From NCBI RefSeq assembly GCF_003966915.1, contig NZ_AP018150.1, positions 2,108,001 through 2,172,000 on the forward strand: a DNA stretch of 64,000 bases, written 5' to 3'. The stretch comes from Mycoavidus cysteinexigens (lineage in GTDB: Bacteria > Pseudomonadota > Gammaproteobacteria > Burkholderiales > Burkholderiaceae). Of this stretch, positions 1 to 11,273 are shown piece by piece. The notes under the pieces were generated by a model, which was not told the DNA's origin, searched no databases, and saw only the letters and a program-made list of their open reading frames with translations. Position numbers and translations under genes: made by a program. Within the stretch, counting starts at the first letter, position 1. Every line of letters begins with the position of its first letter.

Positions 1-145
1 GATTAGCAGAAGAAAACATCATTGATTGATCGTGGTCTGACAATTCTAGCGTCACAGATATACGAATAGGCCGCTGTCGAGTAAAATCCTTTTCCTCCAC
101 TAAAGGAAAAGGCTGCCCTTTTTTACCTGCATATCCGCCTATCAT
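1..145 (-). CDS. 5' part of an unknown gene cut by the window edge
   Basis: An open frame on the minus strand starts with ATG at 145 and runs off the window after 48 codons without a stop. An AAGGTGA ribosome binding site sits about 7 bases upstream of the ATG, which is the main reason to call it real. The N-terminus reads MIGGYAGKKGQPFPLVEEKD. I do not recognise the family. In Burkholderia, lapA would be expected after ihfB, but this does not look like LapA, so synteny breaks here. The 221 bases between it and ihfB (146-366) are AT-rich and show no other gene. Confidence 0.45.
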   Translation of the reverse strand, partial: MIGGYAGKKGQPFPLVEEKDFTRQRPIRISVTLELSDHDQSMMFSSAN

Positions 146-366
146 TAAAATCACCTTAAAAAAAAGAAAAATCTAACCCTTTGATAGCTTCTCTGCAGCC
201 AAGTTCGCACATCTGCACAAATTTTCCTGGAAGAAGAACTACCACTTGCTGCGCATGTGTTCATACGCGATGAAGACTATTATAGATTTTTCTAATTAAA
301 ATTAGAAATTAATTGTAATTATCTATTTTATAGGGGAATTGAATGAGAGAAGAGCGCTTCGTTGTT

Positions 367-645
367 TCAACGATTTACTTGCTCACGTAATGCTTTGCCT
401 GGTTTAAAGTGCGGCACGTATTTCTCTTGCACTAAGACTTCTTCGCCTGACTTGGGGTTTCGACCAACCCTAGGGCGACGACAATTGACAGAAAAACTAC
501 CGAAACCACGAATCTCGATGCGATGGCCTTGAGCCAGTGCTCCAGACATCGCATCGAGGAGCGCGCTTACCGCCAGGCTTGTGTCTTTAAGCACAAGTAA
601 CGGAAAGCGCGCCGCGAGTTGCGCGACCAATTCAGATCTGGTCAT
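367..645 (-). CDS. ihfB: Integration host factor beta subunit
   Basis: This 92-residue HU/IHF-family protein pairs with IhfA and sharply bends DNA, acting in recombination, replication and sigma-54 promoter architecture. The sequence shows the IHF-beta N-terminus ([14 protein letters not shown]), the RGFGSFSV core near residues 46-53 and the DNA-intercalating beta arm with GRNPKSGE, whose proline (about residue 64) wedges into the minor groove. YVPHFKPGK near the C-terminus is typical of IhfB rather than HU. It starts 6 bases after the rpsA stop, so the two are probably co-transcribed, as in other proteobacteria. Confidence 0.96.
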   Translation of the reverse strand: MTRSELVAQLAARFPLLVLKDTSLAVSALLDAMSGALAQGHRIEIRGFGSFSVNCRRPRVGRNPKSGEEVLVQEKYVPHFKPGKALREQVNR

Positions 646-651
646 GCCCGC

Positions 652-2355
652 TTACTGATTTTGACTATCCAGCTTGGCTTTAAGCAGTGCACCAAGGTTG
701 GTGGTCCCGCTTGCTGCTGCGTTATCGCGTTGGCTATCTGGCTGCACGCCGGCATCTTTTGCTTTTATTGATAGATTAATGCTACGCGCTTTACGGTCAA
801 TATTGATGACCATCGCATCAACCGCATCACCTTCTTTAAGTACAGTGCGCGCATCTTCAACTCGATCACGGCCGATTTCAGAAGCACGCAAGTAGCCGTC
901 GACATCCGTTGTCAGCGCTACTACAGCGCCTTTAGCGTCCACTGATTTAACTGTGCCTTGCACGACTGAACCTTTGTCATGCACCGCAACATAGTTATTA
1001 AATGAATCGCCTTCAAGCTGCTTAATACCAAGCGAAATGCGTTCTTTTTCAACGTCGATACCTAATACCACGGCCTCAACCTCGTCGCCTTTCTTAAATT
1101 TGCGCACGGCCTCTTCGGCTGCTTCATTCCATGACAGGTCGGACAAGTGCACTAAACCGTCGATCGCGCCAGGCAAGCCAATAAATACACCGAAATCAGT
1201 GATGGATTTAATCGCGCCTGAAAGTTTGTCGCCTTTTTTGTAGTTACGGCTAAAGTCGTCCCATGGATTAGGTTTGCATTGTTTCATGCCAAGGCTAATA
1301 CGGCGACGGTCTTCGTCAATCTCAAGCACCATCACTTCAACCTCATCACCCAACTGTACGGCTTTACCTGGAGCAACGTTTTTATTCGTCCAATCCATCT
1401 CGGACACATGCACTAAGCCTTCAATGCCGGATTCAACTTCAACAAATGCACCATAGTCAGTAATATTAGTGACTTTACCAAACAAACGGGTGCTAGATGG
1501 ATAGCGACGCGCAATGCCTTCCCATGGATCGCCACCGAGCTGTTTGACCCCCAGTGAAACGCGGTTCTTTTCTTGGTCGAATTTGAGAATCTTGGCTGTG
1601 ATCGTTTGGCCTACAGTCAGCGCCTCACTTGGATGACGCACACGCCGCCAAGCAATATCCGTGATATGCAATAACCCATCAATGCCGCCCAAATCAACAA
1701 ATGCGCCATAATCGGTAATATTTTTAACGATACCTTCAACCACTGCGCCTTCTTGTAAGGTTTCAAGCAGTTTCGCCCGCTCTTCACCTTGTGATGCCTC
1801 AATCACAGCGCGGCGCGAGAGCACCACATTATTACGCTTGCGATCTAATTTAATCACGCGGAATTCAGTTGTCGTACCCTCATAAGGCGTGGTGTCTTTA
1901 ACTGGACGCGTATCAATCAATGAACCTGGCAAAAAGGCGCGGATGCCGTTTACCATAACCGTCAGACCACCTTTAACCTTACCGGTAATTGTGCCAGTGA
2001 CCAGCGCAGCATCGTCCAGCGCTTTTTCAAGCGAGAGCCAAGAAGCCAGACGTTTAGCTTTATCACGCGATAAGACTGTGTCGCCATAACCGTTTTCCAG
2101 CGCATCGATTGCAACTGAAACAAAATCGCCTACTTGAGCCTCAAGCTCGCCTTGGTCATTTAAAAATTCATCAACTGGAATATAGGCTTCGGATTTGAGA
2201 CCGGCGTTCACGACCACAAAATTATGGTCAAAACGCACCACTTCGGCGGAGATCACTTCACCCGCGCGCATATCTTGGCGAGAAAGCGATTCTTCAAATA
2301 GCGCAGCGAAGGATTCGATATGAGGTGTAGAGGTTGAGGTTTGTAAATCGGACAT
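652..2355 (-). CDS. rpsA: 30S ribosomal protein S1
   Basis: S1 binds mRNA at the 30S platform and is needed for initiation on structured messages. The product has six consecutive S1 (OB-fold) domains, with repeated signatures such as [20 protein letters not shown] and [19 protein letters not shown]. The frame extends upstream to a GTG at 2379, but I chose ATG at 2355 because the protein then begins [10 protein letters not shown], like Burkholderia S1. This gives 567 residues, close to the family norm. It lies between cmk and ihfB, the conserved proteobacterial order. Confidence 0.96.
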   Translation of the reverse strand: MSDLQTSTSTPHIESFAALFEESLSRQDMRAGEVISAEVVRFDHNFVVVNAGLKSEAYIPVDEFLNDQGELEAQVGDFVSVAIDALENGYGDTVLSRDKAKRLASWLSLEKALDDAALVTGTITGKVKGGLTVMVNGIRAFLPGSLIDTRPVKDTTPYEGTTTEFRVIKLDRKRNNVVLSRRAVIEASQGEERAKLLETLQEGAVVEGIVKNITDYGAFVDLGGIDGLLHITDIAWRRVRHPSEALTVGQTITAKILKFDQEKNRVSLGVKQLGGDPWEGIARRYPSSTRLFGKVTNITDYGAFVEVESGIEGLVHVSEMDWTNKNVAPGKAVQLGDEVEVMVLEIDEDRRRISLGMKQCKPNPWDDFSRNYKKGDKLSGAIKSITDFGVFIGLPGAIDGLVHLSDLSWNEAAEEAVRKFKKGDEVEAVVLGIDVEKERISLGIKQLEGDSFNNYVAVHDKGSVVQGTVKSVDAKGAVVALTTDVDGYLRASEIGRDRVEDARTVLKEGDAVDAMVINIDRKARSINLSIKAKDAGVQPDSQRDNAAASGTTNLGALLKAKLDSQNQ

Positions 2356-2377
2356 AAAATTAGGATGTACTACGCGC

Positions 2378-2405
2378 ACTATATTGGTATAGTTACTTAC
2401 GGCAA
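2378..2405 (-). promoter_or_regulatory. Possible sigma-70 promoter for rpsA-ihfB
   Basis: On the minus strand, TTGCCG (2405-2400) and TATAGT (2383-2378) are separated by 16 bases and lie just before the rpsA ATG at 2355. The leader would be short, under 20 bases. The -10 box is a good match and the -35 moderate. No experimental support is visible. Confidence 0.4.
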
Positions 2406-2501
2406 AACTGCGCGCGGGGTTAAAAGTTAATCACCAAGCTGCTCTTTACAAATTTTCAAAAGCAGCCAACCTAAGCAGCACCGGCCCCTATGGCGATACG
2501 C

Positions 2502-3227
2502 CTATGCACTTGCATGGGCGTGCGAGACAGGGACCGATAATGCAACGAACCACTCGAGTATTTTACCAACCACTTGTTCTACAGAAAGATTGGAAGTATC
2601 GAGTATTTTCGCATCTTCAGCAGGCCTAAGCGGAGCGCTCACGCGCTGTATATCACGCGCATCACGCTTAGCCAAGTCTTGCGAAAGGATTTCTATACTA
2701 GCAGGAAAACCTTTCTCTATCAATTGTTTATAGCGCCTCTGCGCGCGCGCCTCAACGCTGGCCGTCAGAAAAACTTTTAAGGTCGCGTCTGGAAAAACCA
2801 CCGTACCCATATCCCGGCCATCCGCCACCAGACCCGGTAAGGTACGCAAGGCGCGCTGCCGAGCAAGCAACGCGAGTCTTATGGGTGCATGTAGGGCAAT
2901 TTCAGAAGCGCGATTGCCAATTTCTTCGGCCCGGATTTCATTCGATACTTTAACCCCATCGAGTTTTACATATCCGTCTCTAAATACAATATGCAGCTCA
3001 CGCGCTAATAGAGTAAGGGCAGCCACATCCTGTACCGCTAACTGGCGCCGCAGACTCGCCAAAGCCAGCAACCGATACAATGCGCCACTATCAAGATAAT
3101 GAAAGCCTAACCGCTGTGCCACTTGCTGCGCCACGGTTCCCTTGCCGGACGCCGTTGGCCCATCAATCGCAATTACGGGTGCGTGCAGCTTTGTATGCTG
3201 TTTTGCATGTTCTCTAACAGTCGTCAT
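2502..3227 (-). CDS. cmk: Cytidylate kinase
   Basis: The enzyme phosphorylates CMP and dCMP to the diphosphates using ATP in the cytosol. The P-loop GPTASGKGT is at residues 23-31, followed by the CMP-binding region with [13 protein letters not shown] and the typical C-terminal [11 protein letters not shown]. At 241 residues it is slightly longer than E. coli Cmk because of a 16-residue N-terminal extension. Its start overlaps the aroA stop by 4 bases (ATGA), indicating translational coupling in the pheA-tyrA-aroA-cmk-rpsA-ihfB run. Confidence 0.95.
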   Translation of the reverse strand: MTTVREHAKQHTKLHAPVIAIDGPTASGKGTVAQQVAQRLGFHYLDSGALYRLLALASLRRQLAVQDVAALTLLARELHIVFRDGYVKLDGVKVSNEIRAEEIGNRASEIALHAPIRLALLARQRALRTLPGLVADGRDMGTVVFPDATLKVFLTASVEARAQRRYKQLIEKGFPASIEILSQDLAKRDARDIQRVSAPLRPAEDAKILDTSNLSVEQVVGKILEWFVALSVPVSHAHASA

Positions 3228-4537
3228 CGCACGATTGCGGCAAAGCGCTCAAAATAGTCAGGAAACGTTTTGGCCACACAATTTGGATCATTAATTCTAA
3301 TTGGAACACCAGCCAAACTCACTAGCGAAAAGCACATGGCCATGCGGTGATCGTCATATGTATCAATCACCGCCCCCGCGCTTAGCGTAGCCGGCGGCGT
3401 AATGCGTAAAAAATCCGCGCCCACCTCAATCATCGCGCCCAATTTACAAAGTTCAGCCGCCATCGCGGCTAAACGATCCGTTTCCTTGACGCGCCAACTT
3501 GCAATATTACGCAATGTGCTCGTCCCTTCAGCAAAAAGCGCCAGCACTGCGAGTGTCATAGCAGCATCGGGAATTAAATTACAATCCATATCAATGGCTT
3601 TAAGCCGGCGTTGGCTATTTGCAGCGCCGCTGACTTCGATCCAGTCCGGTCCCATCGTTACATTTGCGCCCATCTGCGTCAACACATCGGCAAAGCCAAC
3701 ATCGCCTTGGATACTTGCGCGCCCTACCCCAAGCACTCGCAATGGTCCTTTCCCTACCGCGCCGGCCGCCAAAAAATAAGAGGCCGATGATGCGTCCCCT
3801 TCAACGGTTATATGGCCTGGTGCTTGATAAGAAGAGTCTGTGGCAAGAGTGAAATGGTGCCAGCCCTCACGCTCTACTGGCACGCCAAAGCGCGCCATCA
3901 GATTCATCGTAAGATCAATATAGGGCTTTGAAATCAATTCTCCATCAATTTTGATCATGGTGCGGCGCGCCGCCACTGGCAATAGCGGGAGCGCCATAAG
4001 CAAAGCACTCAAAAATTGGCTTGATACATCGCCGCGCACGTGGAGTTGCTGCGCCGGCGCGATGTGCTGCATACGCTCAATCACCAATGGCGGAAAACCA
4101 GCACGCCCAGCATAGGCAAGCGACGCGCCTAGCTCTTGCAAACTATCGACTAAATCCCCAATCGGCCTTTCGTGCATACGCGGCACGCCAGAAATTTGGT
4201 ACGCGCTACCCTCTCCCGCTTGCAACGCAAGGGCAGCGCTTAGTAATCGCACCGCCGTACCCGCATTGCCCAGAAAAAGCTGTGCTTTTCTAACGGGGAA
4301 CGTACCGCCTATCCCGTCGATTAGATAATCTTGCCCTTGTCGTACGTAATGCACGCCAAGTTGAGTTAATGCATCTAACATCACGCGCGTATCATCCGCC
4401 TCTAGCAGATTAGCAATAACGGTTTTTCCAGATGCCAGCGCCGCTAGCAAAAGCGCGCGATTTGAAATGCTTTTTGAGCCCGGTAACTGCACCGTACCCC
4501 CGGCATAGGTATACGGCCCTAAATCAAGATGTTTCAT
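3224..4537 (-). CDS. aroA: 3-phosphoshikimate 1-carboxyvinyltransferase (EPSP synthase)
   Basis: EPSP synthase condenses shikimate-3-phosphate with phosphoenolpyruvate, the sixth step to chorismate and the glyphosate target. Signatures include [20 protein letters not shown] near the N-terminus, [13 protein letters not shown] and [11 protein letters not shown] near the C-terminus. The open frame begins at 4582, inside tyrA, but ATG at 4537 gives the standard N-terminus [14 protein letters not shown] and 437 residues. With this start it overlaps the tyrA stop by 14 bases. The lysine and arginine residues that bind substrate appear intact. Confidence 0.95.
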   Translation of the reverse strand: MKHLDLGPYTYAGGTVQLPGSKSISNRALLLAALASGKTVIANLLEADDTRVMLDALTQLGVHYVRQGQDYLIDGIGGTFPVRKAQLFLGNAGTAVRLLSAALALQAGEGSAYQISGVPRMHERPIGDLVDSLQELGASLAYAGRAGFPPLVIERMQHIAPAQQLHVRGDVSSQFLSALLMALPLLPVAARRTMIKIDGELISKPYIDLTMNLMARFGVPVEREGWHHFTLATDSSYQAPGHITVEGDASSASYFLAAGAVGKGPLRVLGVGRASIQGDVGFADVLTQMGANVTMGPDWIEVSGAANSQRRLKAIDMDCNLIPDAAMTLAVLALFAEGTSTLRNIASWRVKETDRLAAMAAELCKLGAMIEVGADFLRITPPATLSAGAVIDTYDDHRMAMCFSLVSLAGVPIRINDPNCVAKTFPDYFERFAAIVR

Positions 4538-5486
4538 TTTTAGATAATGACCAGTGTGTGCGTATAGTGCGAGCGCGCTCAAACAGGGCTTGAATGGCTA
4601 GGCCATCACTCTCTTCAAGGGCCCTGCGCAAATTGTTTACTACTGCTAGATAACCGTCCAATTCTGCCAGCAAGGCGCTCCGGTTAGCCAAACAAATATC
4701 GCGCCACATTTCCGAGTTTGACGCGGCCAGCCGAGTGAAGTCCTGAAACCCACTTCCCGCAAGAGCGAGCTTGAGCTTAAGGTTACCCATTGTAAGCAAC
4801 TGCTCAATCAATGCAAAGGCAAGTAAATGCGGCAAATGACTGACCGCAGCCAATACTTGGTCGTGCTGCGCTGGCGTCATAATATGAATCTTCGCCCCAA
4901 CCGAGCGCCACATCGCTGCGATACGTTCACATGCTGACTCGGTATTTTCTGGCTGCGGGCACAACACCACATTACGCTGCGCATATAACGTATCTAGCGC
5001 CGCCTCAACCCCACTTAACTCACGCCCAGCAATTGGATGCCCTGGCACAAACTGATTTATTTTATCGCCCAAAGCGGTAGCCGCAGCAGCCAGCACATCC
5101 AGTTTTGTGCTGCCCACATCAGTGATTAATGCCTGCGCCTCAAGATACGGCGCAATGCGCTCAAGCACGCCACCCGTTTGCGCCACAGGCACGGCCAAGA
5201 CAATTAAATCTGCGCCAGACAGAGCTTGGCTTAACGCCATAGGATCAGACCACGCGACAGCCTGATCAATTACGCCCAGCTGCAGCGCGCGAGCAATCGA
5301 GTCCAGCGTGCGGCCAACTCCAACAATTGTTCCTCTAGCCTCAGCGGGCGCCCGCCGCAGTGCACGCGCCAAAGAGCCCCCCATCAAACCCACGCCAACA
5401 ATCACTAATTTTTTAAACGAGAAATCACTAGCGGGCAAAGCCTCAGAAGGAGAAGAGGCGGCAGAAAAAGGCGCGTCTGAGTACAT
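4524..5486 (-). CDS. tyrA: Prephenate dehydrogenase
   Basis: It oxidatively decarboxylates prephenate to 4-hydroxyphenylpyruvate for tyrosine synthesis. The Rossmann motif [13 protein letters not shown] follows a poorly conserved 25-residue N-terminal extension, and the substrate region [11 protein letters not shown] is present. It is monofunctional: no chorismate mutase domain is fused, since that activity sits on pheA next door. The pheA stop is 1 base upstream of its start, so coupling is likely. An internal start is possible because the first 25 residues are not typical of the family. Confidence 0.93.
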   Translation of the reverse strand: MYSDAPFSAASSPSEALPASDFSFKKLVIVGVGLMGGSLARALRRAPAEARGTIVGVGRTLDSIARALQLGVIDQAVAWSDPMALSQALSGADLIVLAVPVAQTGGVLERIAPYLEAQALITDVGSTKLDVLAAAATALGDKINQFVPGHPIAGRELSGVEAALDTLYAQRNVVLCPQPENTESACERIAAMWRSVGAKIHIMTPAQHDQVLAAVSHLPHLLAFALIEQLLTMGNLKLKLALAGSGFQDFTRLAASNSEMWRDICLANRSALLAELDGYLAVVNNLRRALEESDGLAIQALFERARTIRTHWSLSKNETS

Positions 5487-5487
5487 G

Positions 5488-6576
5488 TTAATGCGCCCGC
5501 GGGTAAGAACCCAAAATTTTAATAAACGCCGCGCTTTGCTCTAACTCGGCAAATGCGGCAGCTAATGGCGCATCGGCATAATGCCCGGCTAGGTCGATAT
5601 AAAAATAATACTCCCAAGCGCCACTTTTGGCTGGCCGCGATTCAAAACGCGTCATCGATACGCCATGACGCGCCAAAGGCTCGAGCATCCGAAACACTGC
5701 GCCCGCTACGTTTTTTACCGCTAAGATCAGCGCCGTTTGATCGCGCCCAGTGGGCGCACACGCTTGCTCCCCAATCACCACAAAGCGCGTGCGGTTATGC
5801 GGATCATCTTGAATCATAGCCTGCACTATGGCTAAATTGTAACGCGTCGCAGCACGTTCACTGGCAATCGCCGCTACGCTTGCATCCTCAGCCGCCAATT
5901 GAGCGGCAACGGCATTGCTCGCCACTGCTTGCCGCTCAAGCTGGGGCGCATGCAGCGCCAACCAATGTTGACATTGCGCCAGCGCTTGCGCGTGAGCGCA
6001 CACCCGCGAGACGCCAGCCAATGTGCCCGTGCGAGTTAATAGATTATGTTGGATGGGTAGCACCACTTCACCCGTTAGCCTAAGTGACGAATCTAAAAGT
6101 AAATCAAGCGTGCGCGAGACGGCGCCCTCAGTTGAATTTTCAATTGGGACAATGCCAATCTTGGCAGCGCCCGCTTCTACCGCTCGAAATACTTCATCGA
6201 TCGATGGACAAGGCAACGCTTCTACTGCAGATCCACTATATTGATGGAGAGCCTCTTCGCTATAGGTGCCAACCGGCCCAAGAAAGGCCGCCGTGAACGG
6301 TTTTTCAAGGGCGCGGCTCGCCGCCATGATTTCTCGCCAAATCGCGGCAATTTGCTCGGTTTGCAAAGGCCCTTGGTTAAGTGCTTGCAAACGCGTAAAC
6401 ACTAATAGTTCACGCTCAGGGCGAAATATCGGTGTTTTAAAATGCTTTTTGATCGCACCGATTTCAAGCGCTAGCCCTGCACGCTGGTTTAATAACGCAA
6501 GCAACTGTTCATCAATCAAATCAATACGGTCGCGTAAAGGCTGCAGCGCCGGCTGTTCATCATCCATGCTATTCAA
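5488..6576 (-). CDS. pheA: Bifunctional chorismate mutase / prephenate dehydratase (P-protein)
   Basis: It converts chorismate to prephenate and then to phenylpyruvate for phenylalanine synthesis. An AroQ-type mutase occupies about residues 10-90 (LRDRIDLIDEQLLALLNQRA). The dehydratase domain begins at TAFLGPVGTYSEEA and contains the catalytic HNRTRF motif. A C-terminal ACT domain carries ESRPAK, the phenylalanine-sensing signature, so feedback inhibition is expected. The 362-residue length is normal. It sits between serC and tyrA, the conserved Burkholderia cluster. Confidence 0.95.
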   Translation of the reverse strand: MNSMDDEQPALQPLRDRIDLIDEQLLALLNQRAGLALEIGAIKKHFKTPIFRPERELLVFTRLQALNQGPLQTEQIAAIWREIMAASRALEKPFTAAFLGPVGTYSEEALHQYSGSAVEALPCPSIDEVFRAVEAGAAKIGIVPIENSTEGAVSRTLDLLLDSSLRLTGEVVLPIQHNLLTRTGTLAGVSRVCAHAQALAQCQHWLALHAPQLERQAVASNAVAAQLAAEDASVAAIASERAATRYNLAIVQAMIQDDPHNRTRFVVIGEQACAPTGRDQTALILAVKNVAGAVFRMLEPLARHGVSMTRFESRPAKSGAWEYYFYIDLAGHYADAPLAAAFAELEQSAAFIKILGSYPRAH

Positions 6577-6639
6577 AATAAGGCGGCAATAAAAAAGTAG
6601 ATCATCGGCTCCAGCTTGAGCTCTGTGAGCAGCACCTGG

Positions 6640-7743
6640 CTAGGCATGGCGGCGCTCAAACTCTTGCATATAAGCAACCAACGCAGAGACTGCCGCAAGC
6701 GGCACTGCATTATAAATTGAGGCGCGCATGCCGCCAACTGACGCGTGTCCCTTTAATTGCAGCAAGCCGCGCGCGCGCGCGCCAGCCAAAAAGTCATCGT
6801 TACGCGCTTCATCAGCAAGATAAAACGGTACATTCATGCGCGATCTAACTGCTGGCTCAACCCGGTTAATATAAAAATCACTGGCGTCAATAGTCTGATA
6901 AAGCAGTTGCGCCTTTTCAATATTGCGCGCTTCAATCGCAGCGAGTCCACCTTGCCGCTTAAGCCATTTAAAGACCAGACCCGCGATATAAATCGCATAA
7001 GTAGGCGGTGTGTTATACATTGAGTTGTGCGCGGCAACCGTCTTCCATGCAAAAGCCGAAGGACAAATCGCCAGCGCTCGATCTAACAGATCTTCGCGCA
7101 CAATGACTAAAGTCACTCCGGCGATACCGATATTCTTTTGCGCCCCTCCGTAAATTACGCCAAATTGGGTTACGTCCAGCGGGCGTGATAATAAATGCGA
7201 TGAAGCATCGGCGACTAATGGCACGTCACCTAGATGCGGGATGTCAAAAAACTCAACCCCATTTACGGTCTCATTTGTGCAAAGATGGAGATAGGCCGGA
7301 TCCGCCGACATATGCCAGTCTGTAAACGCAGGAATACCAATCCGCTCGCCAGCTTGGTGAGGAGTAGGCGCTTTTTTTTCATTCGTCGCCGCAATGTGTA
7401 CGTCACAATACCGGCGCGCCTCCAATTGCGATTTGTGCGACCAAGATCCCGTCACCACATAATCCGCCACTTTACGCGCGCCAAGCAAATTCAATGGCAC
7501 CAATGCATTTTCAGCAAGTGCTCCGCCTTGCAAGAAAAGCAGCCGGTAATTTTCCGGCAAGTCGAGCAATTCAGCTAAATCCGCCAATGCAGCTTGATGA
7601 ATCGATTCAAATTCACGGCTACGGTGGCTCATTTCCATGACACTCATACCCGTACCATGCCAATCCAGCATCTCATCGGCAGCTTGCTGCAAAACTTCAA
7701 CGGGGAGTGCCGCGGGACCAGCAGAAAAATTAAAGGCGCGCAT
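6640..7743 (-). CDS. serC: Phosphoserine aminotransferase
   Basis: A PLP enzyme that makes 3-phosphoserine from 3-phosphohydroxypyruvate (serine path) and 4-phosphohydroxythreonine (pyridoxal 5'-phosphate path). It shows [11 protein letters not shown] at the start, the phosphate-binding [12 protein letters not shown] loop and the PLP lysine in GGAQKNIG (Lys203). The length, 367 residues, is typical. It is first in the serC-pheA-tyrA-aroA run, 63 bases before pheA, and is separated from the upstream DUF2059 gene by a hairpin-containing gap. Confidence 0.95.
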   Translation of the reverse strand: MRAFNFSAGPAALPVEVLQQAADEMLDWHGTGMSVMEMSHRSREFESIHQAALADLAELLDLPENYRLLFLQGGALAENALVPLNLLGARKVADYVVTGSWSHKSQLEARRYCDVHIAATNEKKAPTPHQAGERIGIPAFTDWHMSADPAYLHLCTNETVNGVEFFDIPHLGDVPLVADASSHLLSRPLDVTQFGVIYGGAQKNIGIAGVTLVIVREDLLDRALAICPSAFAWKTVAAHNSMYNTPPTYAIYIAGLVFKWLKRQGGLAAIEARNIEKAQLLYQTIDASDFYINRVEPAVRSRMNVPFYLADEARNDDFLAGARARGLLQLKGHASVGGMRASIYNAVPLAAVSALVAYMQEFERRHA

Positions 7744-7920
7744 CTGTATAACTTATATTCAAGGGCATTTCAGCTAATCTTTGGGTCGCTATCATGCGTC
7801 GAACTACGCAGCACAAAAGCATTCTGAGTCAGGTAAAAGCAGATAACTTTTAATCTGTGCCTATGCCATCGAGAAGCGTGCAGCAAAGAGCGAGACAATC
7901 TGACCTAAATTAAATGCATT

Positions 7921-7954
7921 ATGGCCGTTTTACAGCGATATGCAAAACGGCCAT
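7921..7954. terminator. Perfect 11-bp inverted repeat between DUF2059 gene and serC
   Basis: ATGGCCGTTTT (7921-7931) and AAAACGGCCAT (7944-7954) form a perfect stem with a 12-base loop. It lies just after the stop of the gyrA-DUF2059 transcript (minus strand) and before the serC start. Because the stem ends in A/T runs it can act as an intrinsic terminator in either direction; the stronger T-run is on the plus strand. Confidence 0.55.
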
Positions 7955-7979
7955 TCTTTTTAAAAACGCATCACTCGGA

Positions 7980-8639
7980 TTACTTCGCAGGGTTATTTGC
8001 CTTGTTTGCCGGTTTTTGCGGAGCGCGCGACTTGGCAACCAACTCAATCTCTTTATCAGCTTGCTCACGCGTCGCTTGGACCGATGGTGGCATGTATTTC
8101 TGCATTAAGCTGTTGAGCACATAACCGCCAACTTGGTCTTGTACTTGCAGAAATTTGCTGCCCGCTTTACTTTTGTAGAATTTGGTTAAATCTTTAATTT
8201 CATCTGCAGTGTAATACTTAGCATAAGCATCGCGTTGCGCTTGCAGCGCATCCTGGTGAAATTGCGCGGTTGTGAACGGCTGGCCAGCTTGCTCAGCAAG
8301 CTTAGCTAACGCGCTTTGCCGCAATTGTGGAACGGCTGCGCGTTTTTGTGCATCAGTCAGTTTTTTATTCTCTGACAAAGCATCGGACAAAATCGCCGGC
8401 ACTAACTGCTTCATTTGCATCTGGGCGCTGTTGCCAATTGCGGTAGCATGCTTATCCGCATCAATCGCCGCCAGCAAATCTTTAATCGCTGCCTGCTGAG
8501 CTGGATCGACCGGCACTGCTGCGGGAGCCAAAGTCGAAGACGCATCACCTTGCATATTCAGCGGCTGAGCCATAGAAAAAGCCGGCGCCAACAAAAGCCA
8601 AGGGGCTAACAACATCCACTGTTTAAATTGTATCTGCAT
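7980..8639 (-). CDS. DUF2059 secreted protein
   Basis: A 219-residue exported protein of unknown function. The N-terminus is a clear Sec signal peptide (basic MQIQFKQ, hydrophobic LLAPWLLLAPAF, cleavage after about SMA). The mature part is helical and contains the DUF2059 core near YAKYYTADEIKDLTKFYKS. In Burkholderia a DUF2059 gene regularly lies between gyrA and serC, as here; it starts 3 bases after the gyrA stop and is probably co-transcribed with it. The C-terminus is basic and Ala/Pro-rich. Confidence 0.85.
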   Translation of the reverse strand: MQIQFKQWMLLAPWLLLAPAFSMAQPLNMQGDASSTLAPAAVPVDPAQQAAIKDLLAAIDADKHATAIGNSAQMQMKQLVPAILSDALSENKKLTDAQKRAAVPQLRQSALAKLAEQAGQPFTTAQFHQDALQAQRDAYAKYYTADEIKDLTKFYKSKAGSKFLQVQDQVGGYVLNSLMQKYMPPSVQATREQADKEIELVAKSRAPQKPANKANNPAK

Positions 8640-8642
8640 GAA

Positions 8643-11273
8643 TTACTCCATAGAAGTTAACTGTGTTTCAGGGTTAGAACCTGCCTCAAGGCTGGTCTCG
8701 GTATCCGCCTCTTCCTCTGTCTCGGTTTCAGCGACCTGTTGCAGTCCCGATAATGTGGTTCCTTTGTCTAAGCTAATGAGTGTAACACCCTGGGTTGCGC
8801 GGCCCATTTCTCGTATGCCTGAAACACGCGTGCGGATCAATACTCCCGCCGTTGTAATCAGCATAATTTCGTGTTCCGGCTCAACTAATACGGCGGCAAC
8901 CACTTTGCCGTTACGCTCTGTCGTTTGAATCGCAATCATCCCTTTGGTGCCGCGCCCATGACGCGTATATTCAGCAATTGGGGTACGCTTTCCGAAGCCA
9001 TTTTCAGTAGCGGTTAACACAGACTGACGCTCATTATCCGCCACCAACAAGGCGATGACCTGCTGCCCTTCTTCTAACCTCATGCCCCGCACGCCACGCG
9101 TACCACGCCCCATCGGCCGCACATCGTTTTCGCTAAAACGTACCGCCTTGCCGCTGTCTGAAAAAAGCATGACATCATGCTCGCCATCCGTAATCGCCGC
9201 GCCAATCAGATAATCACCTTCATCTAGATTGACCGCAATAATCCCTTTTTTGAGCGGACGGCTAAAAGCTTCAAGCGGGGTTTTTTTGACCGTGCCAAGC
9301 GAGGTAGCCATGAAGATGTAACGTTCCGTAGAGAATTCTTTAACCGGCAGCACCACGGTGATCCGTTCACCTTCATTCAATGGGAACATATTAACGATAG
9401 GCCGCCCCCGCGCATTCCGCGAACCCTGTGGCACTTCATAAACCTTAACCCAATACACCCGGCCATGATTAGAAAAACACAGAATGTAATCGTGCGTATT
9501 CGCGATAAATAAGGTTTCAATCCAATCGTCTTCTTTCATCGAAGTCGCTTGCTTGCCTCGCCCACCCCGTTTTTGCGCACCATATTCGGATAATGGCTGC
9601 GCCTTTACATAACCGCTATGCGACAGCGTCACAACCATGTCTTGCGGCGTAATTAAGTCTTCCGTATTGAGCTCAGTTGCATTGAATTCAATTTGCGAAC
9701 GACGCGCATCGCCAAATTCTTTTTTAATTGCCGCTAACTCGTCGCCAATAATGATGCGAATCCGCTCCGGTTTTGCCAAAATATCCAGCAGATCGGAAAT
9801 TTGCGTCATCATCTCGCGATATTCCGCCAAAATCTTATCTTGCTCAAGTCCAGTCAGTCGCTGCAAGCGCATTTGCAGAATTTCTTGCGCCTGCACATCG
9901 GATAGTTTGTAGAGCCCATCAGAGTGCATCCCAAAGCTCGGATTTAAGCTCTCTGGCCGATACGCCTCACCACCGCCAGGTGTATCGCTCGCGGCGCGCA
10001 GTAGCATATCGCGCACCAGCGGAGAATCCCATGCGCGCGCCATTAATTCTTGCCGCGCGCTCGGTGGCGAAGGAGCGGCTTTGATAATCGCAATAAACTC
10101 ATCAATATTCGCCAACGCGACTGCGAGCCCTTCCAATACATGTCCACGCTCACGTGCGCGGCGCAATTCAAATACCGTACGGCGCGTGATCACCTCGCGC
10201 CGGTGTGCTAAAAAGCACGCCAGCATTTCTTTCAGATTCAGGAGCTTTGGCTGACCATCGACCAAGGCCACCATATTCATGCCAAAGGTGTCTTGTAGCT
10301 GAGTATTTTTGTACAGGTTATTCAGCACCACCTCGGGCACTTCACCACGCTTGAGCTCAATCACGGCACGCATGCCGCTTTTGTCCGATTCATCCCGAAT
10401 ATCGGAAATACCCTCTAAGCGCTTTTCATGCACCAACTCAGCAATACGCTCAAGCAACATCCGCTTATTGACCTGATACGGCAGCTCGTCAATGATGATC
10501 GCGTTACGCTGGCCTCGGTCGATTTCCTCAAAATGCGTTTTACCCCGCATCACCACACGACCACGGCCTGTACGATAGCCATCACGTACCCCAGCAATAC
10601 CGTAAATAATGCCAGCAGTTGGGAAATCAGGCGCCGGAATAATCTCGATTAAGTCGTCGATCGATGACTCAGGGCGATGCAACAGCAGTTGGCAAGCGTC
10701 CACCACTTCATTCAAATTATGGGGCGGGATATTTGTTGCCATCCCAACCGCAATCCCTGACGAGCCATTCACCAGTAGATTTGGCATGCGCGCGGGCAGC
10801 ACCACCGGCTCACTTTCACTGCCATCATAATTCGGCTCGAAGTCGACCGTCTCTTTATCCAGGTCTGCCAACAATTCATGGCCAATCTTAGCCATCCGAA
10901 TTTCGGTATAACGCATCGCTGCGGGATTATCCCCATCGACCGAACCAAAATTACCCTGGCCGTCAATCAGCATGTAGCGTAACGAAAAGTCTTGCGCCAT
11001 GCGCACAATCGTACCGTAGACGGCTGCGTCGCCATGGGGGTGATATTTACCGATGACATCCCCGACAATTCTGGCGGACTTCTTATACGCGCGGTTCCAG
11101 TCATTATTCAGCTCGTGCATTGAATACAACACACGCCGATGCACTGGCTTAAGGCCATCATACACACTGGGCAGAGCTCGTCCTACGATAACGCTCATCG
11201 CGTAATCGAGGTAAGAACGACGCATTTCCTCTTCAAGCGAGATGGGTAAAGTCTCTTTGGCGAATTGATCCAT
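8643..11273 (-). CDS. gyrA: DNA gyrase subunit A
   Basis: The cleavage-reunion subunit of gyrase, forming A2B2 with GyrB to add negative supercoils. The 876-residue product has the winged-helix domain with catalytic Tyr122 in [10 protein letters not shown], the coiled-coil gate, and a C-terminal beta-pinwheel with GyrA box QKRGGRG. In the quinolone-binding stretch the sequence is [14 protein letters not shown]: position 83 (Ser or Thr in most relatives) is Ala and position 87 (Asp) is Gly, with numbering identical to E. coli. The C-terminus ends in an acidic tail (about residues 840-860). Confidence 0.97.
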   Translation of the reverse strand: MDQFAKETLPISLEEEMRRSYLDYAMSVIVGRALPSVYDGLKPVHRRVLYSMHELNNDWNRAYKKSARIVGDVIGKYHPHGDAAVYGTIVRMAQDFSLRYMLIDGQGNFGSVDGDNPAAMRYTEIRMAKIGHELLADLDKETVDFEPNYDGSESEPVVLPARMPNLLVNGSSGIAVGMATNIPPHNLNEVVDACQLLLHRPESSIDDLIEIIPAPDFPTAGIIYGIAGVRDGYRTGRGRVVMRGKTHFEEIDRGQRNAIIIDELPYQVNKRMLLERIAELVHEKRLEGISDIRDESDKSGMRAVIELKRGEVPEVVLNNLYKNTQLQDTFGMNMVALVDGQPKLLNLKEMLACFLAHRREVITRRTVFELRRARERGHVLEGLAVALANIDEFIAIIKAAPSPPSARQELMARAWDSPLVRDMLLRAASDTPGGGEAYRPESLNPSFGMHSDGLYKLSDVQAQEILQMRLQRLTGLEQDKILAEYREMMTQISDLLDILAKPERIRIIIGDELAAIKKEFGDARRSQIEFNATELNTEDLITPQDMVVTLSHSGYVKAQPLSEYGAQKRGGRGKQATSMKEDDWIETLFIANTHDYILCFSNHGRVYWVKVYEVPQGSRNARGRPIVNMFPLNEGERITVVLPVKEFSTERYIFMATSLGTVKKTPLEAFSRPLKKGIIAVNLDEGDYLIGAAITDGEHDVMLFSDSGKAVRFSENDVRPMGRGTRGVRGMRLEEGQQVIALLVADNERQSVLTATENGFGKRTPIAEYTRHGRGTKGMIAIQTTERNGKVVAAVLVEPEHEIMLITTAGVLIRTRVSGIREMGRATQGVTLISLDKGTTLSGLQQVAETETEEEADTETSLEAGSNPETQLTSME

